This document shows positions 47,998 to 57,123 of a DNA stretch of 64,000 nucleotides, piece by piece. The DNA is from an uncultured Alphaproteobacteria bacterium (GTDB taxonomy: Bacteria; Pseudomonadota; Alphaproteobacteria; CAAHEQ01; UBA3637): contig CAKPYH010000005.1 in assembly GCA_934202735.1 (NCBI GenBank), positions 51,187-115,186 of the forward strand. The letters are read 5' to 3'. How positions within the stretch are numbered: position 1 is the first letter of the stretch; the number at the start of each line of letters is the position of its first letter. A program made the translations under genes and the position numbers. The notes under the pieces were generated by a model. That model was not told the DNA's origin, made no database searches, and saw only the letters and a program-made list of their open reading frames with translations.

Positions 47998-49533
47998 ATG
48001 AACAGACCAAAACCAGTTGTTTTATGTGTGTTGGACGGTTGGGGATACCGGGCCGACAAAGATAATAACGCGATTGAAATGGCCAAAGCCCCGGTGTGGC
48101 ACGGCTTGGTTCGGGATTATCCGACCGCGATGATTCAGACTTCGGGCCTGGATGTCGGTTTACCGGCGGGACAGATGGGTAATTCGGAAGTCGGCCATAC
48201 AAACTTGGGGGCCGGCCGAATCGTGATGCAGGATTTGCCCCGCATTGATGCGGCGATTGCCGATGGGTCGTTAGCGCAAAATCCGGTCCTGACACATTTA
48301 GTCAAGGCCTTGCAACAAACCGGCGGTACGTGTCATCTGATGGGCTTGTTGGGGCCCGGCGGTGTGCATGCCAAGCAAGATCATATTGTCGCGCTTGCCC
48401 GTATTTTAGATGCCGCCGGCGTTCGTGTGGTGATACATGGTTTCTTGGACGGACGGGATACACCGCCCGATTCGGCCCGTGGCTTTGTGGCGGAATTGGA
48501 ACGGGATACGGCTCCGCTGGCGCATGTGTCGGTTGGAACGTTATCGGGCCGGTATTATGCAATGGATCGTGATAACCGTTGGGAACGGGTGGATTTAGCT
48601 TATCGGGCTTTGGTTGATGCCCAAGGGCCGCGCTTTGAAACGGCCGACTCGGCGATTGCGGCTTCTTATGCGCATAAAGTGTTTGATGAATTCATGGTCC
48701 CGGCGGTCATTGGGGACTACCAAGGTATGCGGGACGGTGATGCCGTCATTATGGCAAACTATCGTTCTGATCGGGCGCGTGAAATCACGCGGATGTTATT
48801 GCAACCGGATTTCACTTTGGCACCCCGGTCTCGTACAGTGCATTTTGCCGCAGCGGTGGCCATGACCGAATATTCTGTGGAACATACCAAGTGGATGCAG
48901 GTGTTGTTCCCGCCGGAGGATCTGAAAAACATTTTTGGTGAAGTGGTGGCCGATGCCGGATTGAAACAGTTGCGGATTGCCGAAACGGAAAAGTATGCGC
49001 ATGTAACTTTCTTCTTTAACGGGGGCAAGGAAACGCTGTTTCCCAATGAAGACCGCATTTTGGTCCCCAGTCCCAAAGTGGCGACTTATGACTTAAAGCC
49101 GGAAATGTCGGCCTATGAAGTAACGGATCGGTTGGTTGAGGCAATCAATAAAGATCTCTTTGATGTGATTATTGTGAACTATGCCAACGGGGATATGGTC
49201 GGACATACCGGCGTTCTGGACGCGGCGATTCGGGCGGTTGAAGCGGTGGATACCTGCGTTGGCCGTGTGGTAGAGGCCGTAAAAGCTAAAGGCGGTGTGA
49301 TGTTCATCACGGCCGACCACGGGAATGCCGAGCAAATGGCGGATCCGAAAACGGGGGCGGCCTGGACGGCCCATACGGCGACTCCGGTCAAAGCAGTGTT
49401 GGTGAATGCACCGGCCGATGTGGTGGGCTTGAATGACGGGCGTTTGTGTGATGTGGCTCCGACATTGTTGGAGTTGTTGCATTTACCGCAACCGGCGGAA
49501 ATGACGGGACATTCTTTGTTGCGTAAGGCGTAA
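47998..49533 (+). CDS. gpmI: 2,3-bisphosphoglycerate-independent phosphoglycerate mutase
   Basis: 511 residues. PVVLCVLDGWGYR, the catalytic-serine block GLPAGQMGNSEVGHTNLGAGR (Ser about 62), GFLDGRDTPPDSA, ANYRSDRAREI and VMFITADHGNAEQM carry the two-manganese ligands. It interconverts 3- and 2-phosphoglycerate in glycolysis. A GAAAGGAA ribosome site precedes the start and a TATAAT lies about 50 bases upstream without a good -35. It heads the run gpmI-envC-ctpA-rppH, with gaps of 3, 16 and 10 bp. Confidence 0.98.
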   Translation: MNRPKPVVLCVLDGWGYRADKDNNAIEMAKAPVWHGLVRDYPTAMIQTSGLDVGLPAGQMGNSEVGHTNLGAGRIVMQDLPRIDAAIADGSLAQNPVLTHLVKALQQTGGTCHLMGLLGPGGVHAKQDHIVALARILDAAGVRVVIHGFLDGRDTPPDSARGFVAELERDTAPLAHVSVGTLSGRYYAMDRDNRWERVDLAYRALVDAQGPRFETADSAIAASYAHKVFDEFMVPAVIGDYQGMRDGDAVIMANYRSDRAREITRMLLQPDFTLAPRSRTVHFAAAVAMTEYSVEHTKWMQVLFPPEDLKNIFGEVVADAGLKQLRIAETEKYAHVTFFFNGGKETLFPNEDRILVPSPKVATYDLKPEMSAYEVTDRLVEAINKDLFDVIIVNYANGDMVGHTGVLDAAIRAVEAVDTCVGRVVEAVKAKGGVMFITADHGNAEQMADPKTGAAWTAHTATPVKAVLVNAPADVVGLNDGRLCDVAPTLLELLHLPQPAEMTGHSLLRKA

Positions 49534-49536
49534 AGT

Positions 49537-50712
49537 ATGAAATGTTGGCTGCTTGGATTGGGAATATTGTTGACGGGGACCGCCGGCCTGGCGGCTCCGA
49601 CTCAGGCGGATTTACGCCAATTGGAACAACAGATTCGTCAGGAACAGCAGGCTCAACGTGAAAGCGGACGCAAGGCCGATGAATTATCCGGTGAAGTCAA
49701 ATCCGTACAACGACAGATGGTCCGTTTGGCCCGTACGGTTCAGACCAAGGAAGATGATCTGACACGTTTAGAAAAACGGCAGGCACAAACCTTATCTCGT
49801 CAAAGCGAACTGGAACAACGATTGAACTTGACAGAAAAGCAACTGGTCCGCCTGATAACCGGCATGCAGATTCAGGCTTTACGTCCGCCGGAACTGGCCG
49901 TTATGCGGGCGGATTGGCCACTCTCTTTGGCCCGGGGGCGCATGATTATGGGATACAGCCTGCCGGTGATTCGGGATACGAATCGGCAAGTCCGATCGGA
50001 TTTATCCGAATTGACGCGCTTGCGATCGTCTTTACAAGAGCAGATTGCACAAATTAAAACAACGCGTACGCAACTATCCGAACAATCGGCTCAAATGGAT
50101 AAATTATTGCAACAAAAATCCTTGTTGCAGGCGCAGTATCGGGTTTCGCAGGCACAATCCCAAGAACGTATTAAAACGCTAGGGTCGCAGGCACGGGACT
50201 TGAAAGACCTGCTAGATCGTCTGGCGGCGGAAAAGAAAAGTCGGCAAGCACAAAATGCCATGCGTCATTTGCAGGAAAACCGACCGGATTTCCGCAATCC
50301 TTTTTCCCGGGACGATACGGATGCCTCGGGGGTGTTTGTGCGGGCTAAAGGTCGTTTGCCGTATCCGGTTCGGGGGAGTATTGTACAATCTTTCGGAACG
50401 GAAACGCCGGCCGGTGCCCATACCAAGGGCATTATCATTCACGGGCGGTCATCGGCACGGGTGATTGCGCCTTTTGACGGTACCGTCTTGTTTGCCGGCC
50501 CCTTCAAAAATTATGGTGAGTTGGTTATTATGGATCATGGTGATAATTATTTAACGTTGTTGGCGGGTATGGGGACGTTGGATACATCGGTGGGACAGGA
50601 AGTGTTGGCCGGTGAACCTATCGGACAAATGGGCCAAAACAAATCCGATCTGTATATGGAAATTCGGGCCAACGGTCAACCGGTGGATCCGGCCCCGTGG
50701 CTGTCACGCTGA
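49537..50712 (+). CDS. envC: murein hydrolase activator EnvC
   Basis: 391 residues. Signal peptide (1-19, CWLLGLGILLTGTAGLAAP), long coiled coil (about 20-245, QADLRQLEQQIRQEQQAQRE), then a LytM/M23 domain (about 270-391): LPYPVRGSIVQSFGTETPAG, HTKGIIIHGRSSARVIAPFDG and LVIMDHGDNYLTLLAGMGTL. The active-site GHxH of true endopeptidases is replaced by LLAGM, so it should activate amidases instead of cutting peptidoglycan. It sits in the conserved gpmI-envC-ctpA block. Confidence 0.92.
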   Translation: MKCWLLGLGILLTGTAGLAAPTQADLRQLEQQIRQEQQAQRESGRKADELSGEVKSVQRQMVRLARTVQTKEDDLTRLEKRQAQTLSRQSELEQRLNLTEKQLVRLITGMQIQALRPPELAVMRADWPLSLARGRMIMGYSLPVIRDTNRQVRSDLSELTRLRSSLQEQIAQIKTTRTQLSEQSAQMDKLLQQKSLLQAQYRVSQAQSQERIKTLGSQARDLKDLLDRLAAEKKSRQAQNAMRHLQENRPDFRNPFSRDDTDASGVFVRAKGRLPYPVRGSIVQSFGTETPAGAHTKGIIIHGRSSARVIAPFDGTVLFAGPFKNYGELVIMDHGDNYLTLLAGMGTLDTSVGQEVLAGEPIGQMGQNKSDLYMEIRANGQPVDPAPWLSR

Positions 50713-50728
50713 AATTGAAAGGAATATC

Positions 50729-52075
50729 ATGAAAAAAATAGTGATTTGTTTAGTGATGATTTTGGGTATGGCTTGCACGGCGCAGGCCGATGTCAAGGCT
50801 AAAGCGGCCAAAACGACTCCGTCTCCGGATGCGTACGCTTTGATGGAATTATTCGGTGCGGCATTCAGTACGATTAAAGCCGATTATGTAGAAGATACCA
50901 ATGAGCAAAAATTGGTGGAGAAAGCCATTGACGGCATGCTCGGTTCTTTGGATCCGCATTCGGGTTTCATGGATGCCGAATCATTTGAAGAAATGGAAAC
51001 GCAAACCAAAGGAGAGTTCGGCGGATTGGGAATTGAAGTCAGCTCGGATAACGGCTTTGTGCGAATTATGAGTCCGATTGACGATACGCCGGCCTTTAAG
51101 GCAGGTTTACAAACCGGGGATTACATTACCCATATTGACGGTATGTCGGTGGCGGGGCTCAGTTTGAACGAAGCCGTCAAAAAAATGCGTGGTAAGGCGG
51201 GTACGACCATTACGTTAACTATTTCGCGCAAAGATAAAGAACCTTTTGATGTGGTCATTAAACGGGCCATTATTAAAATTACGCCCGTGAAGTCCGAAGC
51301 CAAAGGGGATATTGCCTATATTCGTATCGTGTCGTTCAGTGAAAAAACAACCGACATGACCAAGGAGGCCGTGCAAAAATTGACCAAAAAAATCGGTAAA
51401 AATAAAATTCACGGCATTATTTTGGATTTGCGCAATAATCCGGGTGGTTTGTTGGATCAGGCGGTCGGTGTGTGCGACTTGTTCTTGGACGGGGGTGAAA
51501 TTGTTTCTACCCGCGCTCGTCGGCCGGAAGATACGACACGGTATTCGGCCGCATCGGGGGATATGACGGGCGGCTTACCGATTTTGGTTTTAATCAATGA
51601 AGGATCGGCATCGGCATCGGAAATCGTGGCCGGCGCATTGCAGGATCACCGCCGGGCGATTGTGGCGGGTTTGAAATCTTTTGGTAAAGGATCTGTGCAG
51701 ACGGTACGGGCTATTCCGGGGTTTGGGGGAATCCGAATGACAACGGCAAGATATTATACGCCGTCCGGTACGTCTATTCAGGCCAAAGGTATCACTCCCG
51801 ATATTGTAATTCCGCGGGCCAATCTGGAAGAATTACCGGTTATTACGGGTTTTTCCGAAAATAACCTGCCCAAAGCCATCTCGTCCGAAGTGGGTAAAAA
51901 AGCCAGTGAAACAGATAAAATCAAAACCAAAAGTGTGGCCTCGTCTTTGAAAAAAAACAAAGCCAAGAGCAATAAAGCCGACACCCCTGTTGCCGAATCC
52001 GATAAAAAGGATTATCAACTGGATCGGGCAATTGATATTTTACATGCCGTTTATTTGGCCGGCAAAAAAGATTGA
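50729..52075 (+). CDS. ctpA: C-terminal processing peptidase CtpA (S41 family)
   Basis: 448 residues from the ATG at 50729 (AAAGGAA upstream). Signal peptide MKKIVICLVMILGMACTAQA. PDZ domain about 85-170 (FGGLGIEVSSDNGFVRI, AGLQTGDYITHIDGMSV). The S41 peptidase core has IILDLRNNPGGLLDQA, the nucleophile serine in INEGSASASEIVAGAL and the lysine in KSFGKGSVQTV. The C-terminal 70 residues are Lys/Ser-rich. In other bacteria such peptidases trim murein hydrolases and their activators, which fits the envC neighbour. Confidence 0.95.
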   Translation: MKKIVICLVMILGMACTAQADVKAKAAKTTPSPDAYALMELFGAAFSTIKADYVEDTNEQKLVEKAIDGMLGSLDPHSGFMDAESFEEMETQTKGEFGGLGIEVSSDNGFVRIMSPIDDTPAFKAGLQTGDYITHIDGMSVAGLSLNEAVKKMRGKAGTTITLTISRKDKEPFDVVIKRAIIKITPVKSEAKGDIAYIRIVSFSEKTTDMTKEAVQKLTKKIGKNKIHGIILDLRNNPGGLLDQAVGVCDLFLDGGEIVSTRARRPEDTTRYSAASGDMTGGLPILVLINEGSASASEIVAGALQDHRRAIVAGLKSFGKGSVQTVRAIPGFGGIRMTTARYYTPSGTSIQAKGITPDIVIPRANLEELPVITGFSENNLPKAISSEVGKKASETDKIKTKSVASSLKKNKAKSNKADTPVAESDKKDYQLDRAIDILHAVYLAGKKD

Positions 52076-52085
52076 GGAGCAGGGA

Positions 52086-52580
52086 ATGACAAAAGGGTAT
52101 CGTCCGAATGTCGGAATGATGATTATCAATGCGGATAAAAAGGTTTTAATGTGTACGCGCCTGTATTCCGAAGGGCAACCGTATCGTTTGCAAATGCCTC
52201 AGGGCGGCATTGATAAAGGGGAACGGCCGACTCAGGCGGTGTATCGCGAAATGCATGAAGAAATCGGTTTGAAACCGGCCGATGTGCGTTTTGTGGCTTC
52301 TACACGGAAATGGTATAAATACGACTTGCCCGAATCGGCACGCAAGAAGCGTTCTATTCGCGGTCAACGCCAAAAGTGGTTTTTGTTTTTATTGGCGTGT
52401 CCCGACACACATATTGATCTGAATATGTACAAGATTAAGGAATTTTCAGACTTTCAATGGGTGGATTTTGAACAAGTCCCGGAATTGGTGATTCCCTTTA
52501 AACGTGAAGTGTATCAAAATGTACTGAACGAATTTCGCCCGTTTGTGGAACGGCTGAAAACAGGTACAACCGTACCCTAG
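52086..52580 (+). CDS. rppH: RNA pyrophosphohydrolase RppH (Nudix)
   Basis: 164 residues. MTKGYRPNVGMMIINADKK and the Nudix box GGIDKGERPTQAVYREMHEEIG are intact, with WYKYDLPE and GQRQKWFLF as RppH blocks. It removes pyrophosphate from 5'-triphosphate mRNA and so starts decay. It ends the gpmI operon; the hairpin that follows has its T-tract on the other strand. Confidence 0.96.
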   Translation: MTKGYRPNVGMMIINADKKVLMCTRLYSEGQPYRLQMPQGGIDKGERPTQAVYREMHEEIGLKPADVRFVASTRKWYKYDLPESARKKRSIRGQRQKWFLFLLACPDTHIDLNMYKIKEFSDFQWVDFEQVPELVIPFKREVYQNVLNEFRPFVERLKTGTTVP

Positions 52581-52602
52581 ATTTTATCGGTCAAAAAGAC
52601 AG

Positions 52603-52628
52603 GAAAAACCCCGGTTTGTTGCCGGGGT
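52603..52628 (-). terminator. terminator of the unknown gene at 52649
   Basis: ACCCCGG/CCGGGGT stem (52608-52614, 52622-52628), followed on the minus strand by T5. It may also stop rppH transcripts weakly. Confidence 0.75.
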
Positions 52629-52648
52629 ATCTGGTGTGAAGAGACGGA

Positions 52649-53419
52649 TTATCCGCCATAACCGGCACCACGCTTTTGACGGATGTGTTCGGTCCACATT
52701 TGCCGGACGGTACTGTCTTGTTGCTTGACACCTTCCAAGTTTTGATCACTTTTGTCGGCGGCCTTTTGCGTCATCATGCTATCGGTTGGCATAGAGTGTT
52801 CTTTCAATGTTTGTTGCATCAGAGAATCAAAGTGCTTCCCGCTTTCTTTGGCCAATTCTGTTGCATGGCGCGATAACTTTAAACTGGTGTTGGATAATTC
52901 GTTAAACACACCCCCGTCACGGCCGACCTGACCCAAATCCCGTACGGCTCGATCGCTGTGCCCGCTTTGGATGTTGGCCATGGCTTCTTTTGTGGTTGCC
53001 GATGTGTGCAGGTGCGTCAGGTGTTTAATATCATCAGCGATGCTCTGACGGGCCCGATCCATCTTTTTTAACGAATCTTCCTTGTCGTGAAAAGCGGCCA
53101 TGTCCATTCCGTTGGCGCGGGCTATGCCCAATTTTTCACGCAACCGATCGGGGTGCTTTTCGTTCAAGATAGATGTGTGCAATTTCTTTTGTTCTGCTTC
53201 ATTCAATCGTTGAGTTTGCTTTTTCTTTTCATCTTTTCGGCGGGACAATAAACGCAGTCTGTCTCGGGTCTGTTGTTCCCGAATTCGCAGGGCGACCCGG
53301 TCCTGTCTTTCTTTTTGTTGCGTTTTCGGCTTCGCTTGGACCAAACCACCGCGTCCGGCGGCAACGTATTTGAGTCGGGCACGTGCCTGCATATCTTTTG
53401 GATTTTGATTATGACGCAT
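52649..53419 (-). CDS. unknown basic helical protein
   Basis: 256 residues; family not recognised. No signal peptide or membrane segment. Residues 1-90 are extremely basic and Gln-rich (KPKTQQKERQDRVALRIREQ), followed by helical stretches with LREKLGIARANGMDMAAF and SIADDIKHLTHLHTSATTKE. It ends in QMWTEHIRQKRGAGYGG. GGGAGG precedes the ATG. It has its own promoter and terminator. The composition could fit RNA or DNA binding or a secreted effector, but nothing decides this. Confidence 0.68.
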   Translation of the reverse strand: MRHNQNPKDMQARARLKYVAAGRGGLVQAKPKTQQKERQDRVALRIREQQTRDRLRLLSRRKDEKKKQTQRLNEAEQKKLHTSILNEKHPDRLREKLGIARANGMDMAAFHDKEDSLKKMDRARQSIADDIKHLTHLHTSATTKEAMANIQSGHSDRAVRDLGQVGRDGGVFNELSNTSLKLSRHATELAKESGKHFDSLMQQTLKEHSMPTDSMMTQKAADKSDQNLEGVKQQDSTVRQMWTEHIRQKRGAGYGG

Positions 53420-53442
53420 GGTATCTTTCCTCCCTTATTATC

Positions 53443-53471
53443 ATTTTAGCACATAAACACATTTTTGTCTA
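53443..53471 (-). promoter_or_regulatory. possible promoter of the gene at 52649
   Basis: Minus strand: TAGACA (53471-53466), 17-bp spacer, TAAAAT (53448-53443). Confidence 0.5.
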
Positions 53472-53480
53472 TAAAAAGAA

Positions 53481-53509
53481 TTGATTTTTTTTAAAAAAGC
53501 ATATATAGT
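53481..53509 (+). promoter_or_regulatory. promoter of the moxR operon
   Basis: TTGATT (53481-53486), 17-bp spacer, TATAGT (53504-53509). Confidence 0.65.
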
Positions 53510-53534
53510 ACAGAATAGATTGAAGGAGATATAA

Positions 53535-54503
53535 TTGATCATGACAACAATTAAAGAAGATTTTCACGCCTTACAACAATATATGAACGGCCAGATTATT
53601 GGTCAGGAGGCATTGGTTCAAAAGCTATTGCTGACGTTGCTGAGCGATGGCCACTTGCTGGTAGAGGGTTTACCCGGGTTGGCCAAGACCAAGGCCGTCA
53701 AAGTTCTGTCCGGTGCTTTGGATGCCGGCTTTCAACGGATTCAATTTACGCCGGATTTGTTGCCGTCCGACATTACCGGCAACGATGTGTATCGGCCCGA
53801 AGTCAATAGTTTCTCTTTCCAAAAAGGGCCTATTTTTAACAACCTGATTTTGGCCGATGAAATCAATCGGGCCCCGGCTAAAGTACAATCGGCTTTGTTG
53901 GAAGCGATGGGGGAACGTCAGGTTACCGTAGGAAATGAAACATACATGTTGCCGGATCTGTTTATGGTGATGGCGACACAAAACCCGATTGAACAGGAAG
54001 GGACCTATAATTTGCCTGAAGCGCAACTGGATCGTTTTTTGATGTATGTTAAAATTGACTATCCCGATATTGCCGCAGAACGTAAGATATTGCACTTAAT
54101 TCAAGGTGAAGAGAAAAAAGAGCCTGCCCCCCGGTTTGACAAAATAACACCGGACAAGATTTTTCAGGCCCGACAGGAAGTTTTGGATACTTATATGGCT
54201 CCGGAATTGGAAGAATACCTGGTTCAATTTATTATGGCGACACGCCACCCGGAAGCCTATGGTGAAGATATGGCGCGCTTGTTGCAATTCGGGGCCAGTC
54301 CGCGCGGCACGATTGCTTTGGATATCGTATCACGGGCGGCGGCTTGGTTGGCGGGACGTGATCATGTCGTTCCACGGGATATTCAATCGGCGGTTTTGGA
54401 TGTGTTGCGTCATCGGATTATTCTGTCATTTGAGGCCAAGTCTGCCCGCATGACACCGGACGATGTATTGAAAAAATTATTGGAACGGGTTCCGTTGCCC
54501 TAA
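53535..54503 (+). CDS. moxR: MoxR-family AAA+ ATPase
   Basis: 322 residues from a TTG at 53535, which is six bases after AAGGAG; the ATG at 53541 is 12 bases away and is the alternative. Walker A is GLPGLAKTKAV (the MoxR GxxGxxKT form), Walker B ILADEINRAPAKVQSALLEAM, sensor 1 MVMATQNPIEQEG, and sensor 2 region FGASPRGTIAL. MoxR ATPases act as chaperones for metalloenzymes and envelope complexes, usually with DUF58 and von Willebrand A partners. DUF58 and DUF4381 genes follow, but no vWA gene is in the operon. Confidence 0.93.
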   Translation: MIMTTIKEDFHALQQYMNGQIIGQEALVQKLLLTLLSDGHLLVEGLPGLAKTKAVKVLSGALDAGFQRIQFTPDLLPSDITGNDVYRPEVNSFSFQKGPIFNNLILADEINRAPAKVQSALLEAMGERQVTVGNETYMLPDLFMVMATQNPIEQEGTYNLPEAQLDRFLMYVKIDYPDIAAERKILHLIQGEEKKEPAPRFDKITPDKIFQARQEVLDTYMAPELEEYLVQFIMATRHPEAYGEDMARLLQFGASPRGTIALDIVSRAAAWLAGRDHVVPRDIQSAVLDVLRHRIILSFEAKSARMTPDDVLKKLLERVPLP

Positions 54504-54521
54504 TCACACGGGGGGATTCTT

Positions 54522-55433
54522 TTGACATATAATCACAGTCCCGTTTTGATTGATGAAGTCGGTTTGCGCGCCCTGAAAAGTTTAGCGGACGGGTTGCCGT
54601 TAAAGGGTGTTCGCCCGTTGGCTTACATCGGGTCCGGTACTTCACGTTCTCCCTTTCGGACACGCGGGTTGGATTTTCAAGAGATACGGGCCTATCAACC
54701 CGGGGACGATATTCGTCAAATTGATTGGAAAACAACGGCTAAACACGGCAAGCCCTATACAAAACTGTTTATGGATGAAAAAGAACGTCCCGTTTATTTT
54801 GTTTGTGATATGCGGGGATGTATGCGTTTTGCGTCACGGGGTGATTTCAAGTCCGTTGTGGCGGCCCGTATGACAATGTTTTTGGCATGGTTGGCCGATC
54901 GGCGACAGGATAAAGTCGGTTCGGTTGTTTTGTTGCCCGATTCTGTTCGCGTTTTTGATTTGCAGGGACGCGGCGGCCTGGATGCTTTAATGGCCGGATT
55001 GACGGCCGGCGGACAACCGGTACCGCCGGTATCGGATACGATCTCACTGGAACAGGCATTGTCCCTGTTGGTGCAGCAGGCTAAAACCGGCGCATCTGTT
55101 TTTGTCGCCAGTGATTTTCATGATGCAACCCCGACAGTATTTGAAATCCTGCGGCGTTTGGCTCGGCGGCGCGCTCTGACCCTGTTTCATATTTATGATG
55201 ATATGGAACGTGATTTCCCGGCCGGGGTCTGGTGTGTGACGGACGGTACCCGAACAACCGCGGTGGATATGCGTGCCGCCGGCCGACGGGAATCCTTTAC
55301 CCGCATGTTTAATGACAGGATGCAACGTTTGAAAAATACGGCTAAAACCGAAGGCTGGGCCTATCATGCTTTTCAAACAACGGACGATTATTTAACAACC
55401 GTTATGACCTGGGCACGGGAGGGCCAAACCTGA
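54522..55433 (+). CDS. DUF58 (vWA-like) protein
   Basis: 303 residues from a TTG at 54522 with GGGGG upstream. The DUF58 signature is TRGLDFQEIRAYQPGDDIRQIDWKTTAKHGKP (about 47-78, given in two halves here: DFQEIRAYQPGDDIR and QIDWKTTAKHGKP). A vWA-like part follows with FVCDMRGCMRF and VFVASDFHDATP. Such proteins lie next to MoxR in nearly all bacteria. It overlaps the DUF4381 gene by one base. Confidence 0.93.
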   Translation: MTYNHSPVLIDEVGLRALKSLADGLPLKGVRPLAYIGSGTSRSPFRTRGLDFQEIRAYQPGDDIRQIDWKTTAKHGKPYTKLFMDEKERPVYFVCDMRGCMRFASRGDFKSVVAARMTMFLAWLADRRQDKVGSVVLLPDSVRVFDLQGRGGLDALMAGLTAGGQPVPPVSDTISLEQALSLLVQQAKTGASVFVASDFHDATPTVFEILRRLARRRALTLFHIYDDMERDFPAGVWCVTDGTRTTAVDMRAAGRRESFTRMFNDRMQRLKNTAKTEGWAYHAFQTTDDYLTTVMTWAREGQT

Positions 55434-55939
55434 TGCCGATTTCTGAAAACGTGGCACCTGAACCGATTGATCTGTCCGGCTTGAGAGATATTCACATGCC
55501 GGTCCCGCCCGACTGGTGGCCGCCGGCCATAGGGTGGTGGTTGGTCTTGGTCGGTGTGATTGTGGTGCTGATATTGGGCAGTTTGGGGTATCTGTATTGG
55601 TATACGCGACCCCGGCAATACGCCTTACGCACTTGGGCGGCTACATATAAAACAACGCGGGATCCGGTGGTGTTGGCACGGGCGTTATCGGCCCTGTTAA
55701 AGCGATTGGCTTTGATGATTTACCCGCGTGAGCAGGTGGCCGCTTTGGCCGCCGAAGCTTGGGAAGCATTTTTACAACAGACTGTGGGGGATACGTTATC
55801 TGATTCACAACGACACCTGATTGCCTTTGCCGTGTTTATGCCACCCGGCGCATTGCCGGCTGAATCGGCATCGGACTTGTATGTGGCGGGACGACGGGCC
55901 ATTGGTCAACTGATGAGAGGATCACATCATGGACATTAA
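55433..55939 (+). CDS. DUF4381 single-TM protein
   Basis: 168 residues. The N-terminal LSGLRDIHMPVPPDWWPPAIGWW is the DUF4381 signature, leading into a membrane segment (about 36-60, LVLVGVIVVLILGSLGYLYW) and a helical cytoplasmic domain (LARALSALLKRLALMIYPRE). In MoxR-DUF58 operons it precedes the BatA/BatB genes; here it overlaps instead the WYL/TerB-like gene by 11 bp. Confidence 0.88.
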   Translation: MPISENVAPEPIDLSGLRDIHMPVPPDWWPPAIGWWLVLVGVIVVLILGSLGYLYWYTRPRQYALRTWAATYKTTRDPVVLARALSALLKRLALMIYPREQVAALAAEAWEAFLQQTVGDTLSDSQRHLIAFAVFMPPGALPAESASDLYVAGRRAIGQLMRGSHHGH

Positions 55940-56711
55940 AACATCTGATTTACGGGCGGCGGTTTCACTGTTGGGTCATCAATCGGGGGTTCAAACCCCG
56001 ACTGTTGTACCATCCCATGTGCAGCAGGTTATGACCAAATCACATGAGTTGGGCACGGGTATATCCTTGTTGGTCAATATGACTTATCGGTCTTTATCGG
56101 GGAATTTGAAACAACGTGATGTATTGATTCGGCGGGTCTTGCATGTTAAAAACGAGTTTTATATTGACGGCATTGCCATGGATATTCGGGCTCCACGCCT
56201 GATTAAAGTGTCCAGCATTCAACGGATTCAGGATTTAACATCTTTACGGTCGTGGACCAATCCGCTGGATTTTTTGCATAACCGGCTCAGTATTCCGGTT
56301 GGAACACCGGAACAAGCTTTGCCCCGTCCCGCGGATGATTTTGCCAAGGTTGTGGAACGCCTGGGGCATGAAATGACGGTTTTAATGTATCTGGTGGCGA
56401 TAGACGGTACCCGCGATAAAGCCGAACGCGAAAAAGTACTGACCTATATACGTGCTCAAACGACAAATTTGCAGTATAATCCGGCGGATTTGAACGACTA
56501 CCTGATTTCTTTGGCCCCGGATGAAGACTGTATGACGGCGGCGTTGGCCCATGTTTTGAATAAACCGCAAGCCTTTGTGCAGCCGTTTATGGAAGCGGTC
56601 CTGGATGTGATTACGGCTGACGGACGGGTGGATAATCGTGAACGGGCCTTTTTGATACGCCTGATGGATTTATTGGAACAAGACGGATACACCATTACCC
56701 TGCCGATATAA
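55929..56711 (+). CDS. WYL-like plus TerB-like domain protein
   Basis: 260 residues. Residues about 45-108 look WYL-like: NMTYRSLSGNLKQRDVLIRRVLHVKNEFYID in part, then APRLIKVSSIQRIQDL, which fits the WYL pattern of Tyr-strand, polar loop and RLIKVSSI end. Residues about 140-255 hold two acidic helical blocks typical of TerB-like folds: LVAIDGTRDKAEREKVLTYI and VLDVITADGRVDNRERAFL. WYL domains bind ligands or nucleic acid; TerB-like domains occur in envelope-stress systems. Its place as last gene of the moxR operon, where vWA genes are expected, is unusual. Assignment is by eye. Confidence 0.65.
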   Translation: MDIKTSDLRAAVSLLGHQSGVQTPTVVPSHVQQVMTKSHELGTGISLLVNMTYRSLSGNLKQRDVLIRRVLHVKNEFYIDGIAMDIRAPRLIKVSSIQRIQDLTSLRSWTNPLDFLHNRLSIPVGTPEQALPRPADDFAKVVERLGHEMTVLMYLVAIDGTRDKAEREKVLTYIRAQTTNLQYNPADLNDYLISLAPDEDCMTAALAHVLNKPQAFVQPFMEAVLDVITADGRVDNRERAFLIRLMDLLEQDGYTITLPI

Positions 56712-56717
56712 CCGAAG

Positions 56718-56749
56718 TGATAGACTTTTACGGCGGCCTATCATTTTTT
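56718..56749 (+). terminator. terminator of the moxR operon
   Basis: TGATAG/CTATCA stem (56718-56723, 56738-56743) with a 14-base loop, then T6. Confidence 0.6.
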
Positions 56750-56751
56750 GC

Positions 56752-56780
56752 TTGACTTTTTCAAAAAAAGACTTTATAAT
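56752..56780 (+). promoter_or_regulatory. promoter of rpmG
   Basis: TTGACT (56752-56757), 17-bp spacer, perfect TATAAT (56775-56780). Confidence 0.85.
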
Positions 56781-56819
56781 TCCGTTCAGTTTAACAAACT
56801 AGGATAAGGAATCAATACA

Positions 56820-56987
56820 ATGGCAAAACCAACAACGATTAAAATTAAATTGGAAAGCAAGGCCGGAACAGGCACTTTCTACACCGCCAAGAAAAATCCG
56901 CGGACCAAAACGGAAAAATTCTCTTTCCGTAAGTATGATAAAAAAACGCGGAAACACGAAGAATTCGGCGAAAAGAAAATTAAATAA
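56820..56987 (+). CDS. rpmG: 50S ribosomal protein L33
   Basis: 55 residues, MAKPTTIKIKLESKAGTGTF then KKNPRTKTEKFSFRKYD and the end EEFGEKKIK. The MAKPTT start and ARKH/TRKHEEF end are those of alphaproteobacterial L33. It lacks the CxxC zinc pair, so it is the zinc-independent form. GGATAAGGA lies upstream. It is a single-gene unit with its own promoter and terminator. Confidence 0.97.
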   Translation: MAKPTTIKIKLESKAGTGTFYTAKKNPRTKTEKFSFRKYDKKTRKHEEFGEKKIK

Positions 56988-57004
56988 GTTCACTTCAAAA
57001 AGAC

Positions 57005-57036
57005 GGGGCTGCGGCAGGACCGCGGCCCTTGTTTTT
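57005..57036 (+). terminator. terminator of rpmG
   Basis: GGGCTGCGG/CCGCGGCCC stem with one G-T pair, then TTGTTTTT. Confidence 0.8.
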
Positions 57037-57057
57037 GTTGGCTTGCTGTGGAATAAG

Positions 57058-57085
57058 TTGACAAAAACGAAACTTGTGATATACT
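57058..57085 (+). promoter_or_regulatory. promoter of the second ankyrin-like gene
   Basis: TTGACA (57058-57063), 16-bp spacer, TATACT (57080-57085). Confidence 0.7.
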
Positions 57086-57123
57086 GACGGTTATCATCTT
57101 GAACGGGAAAGGAATAAAGGAAC

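Noticed and set aside
49537..50712. active M23 endopeptidase
   Set aside because: The active-site His motif is replaced (LLAGM), as in EnvC activators.
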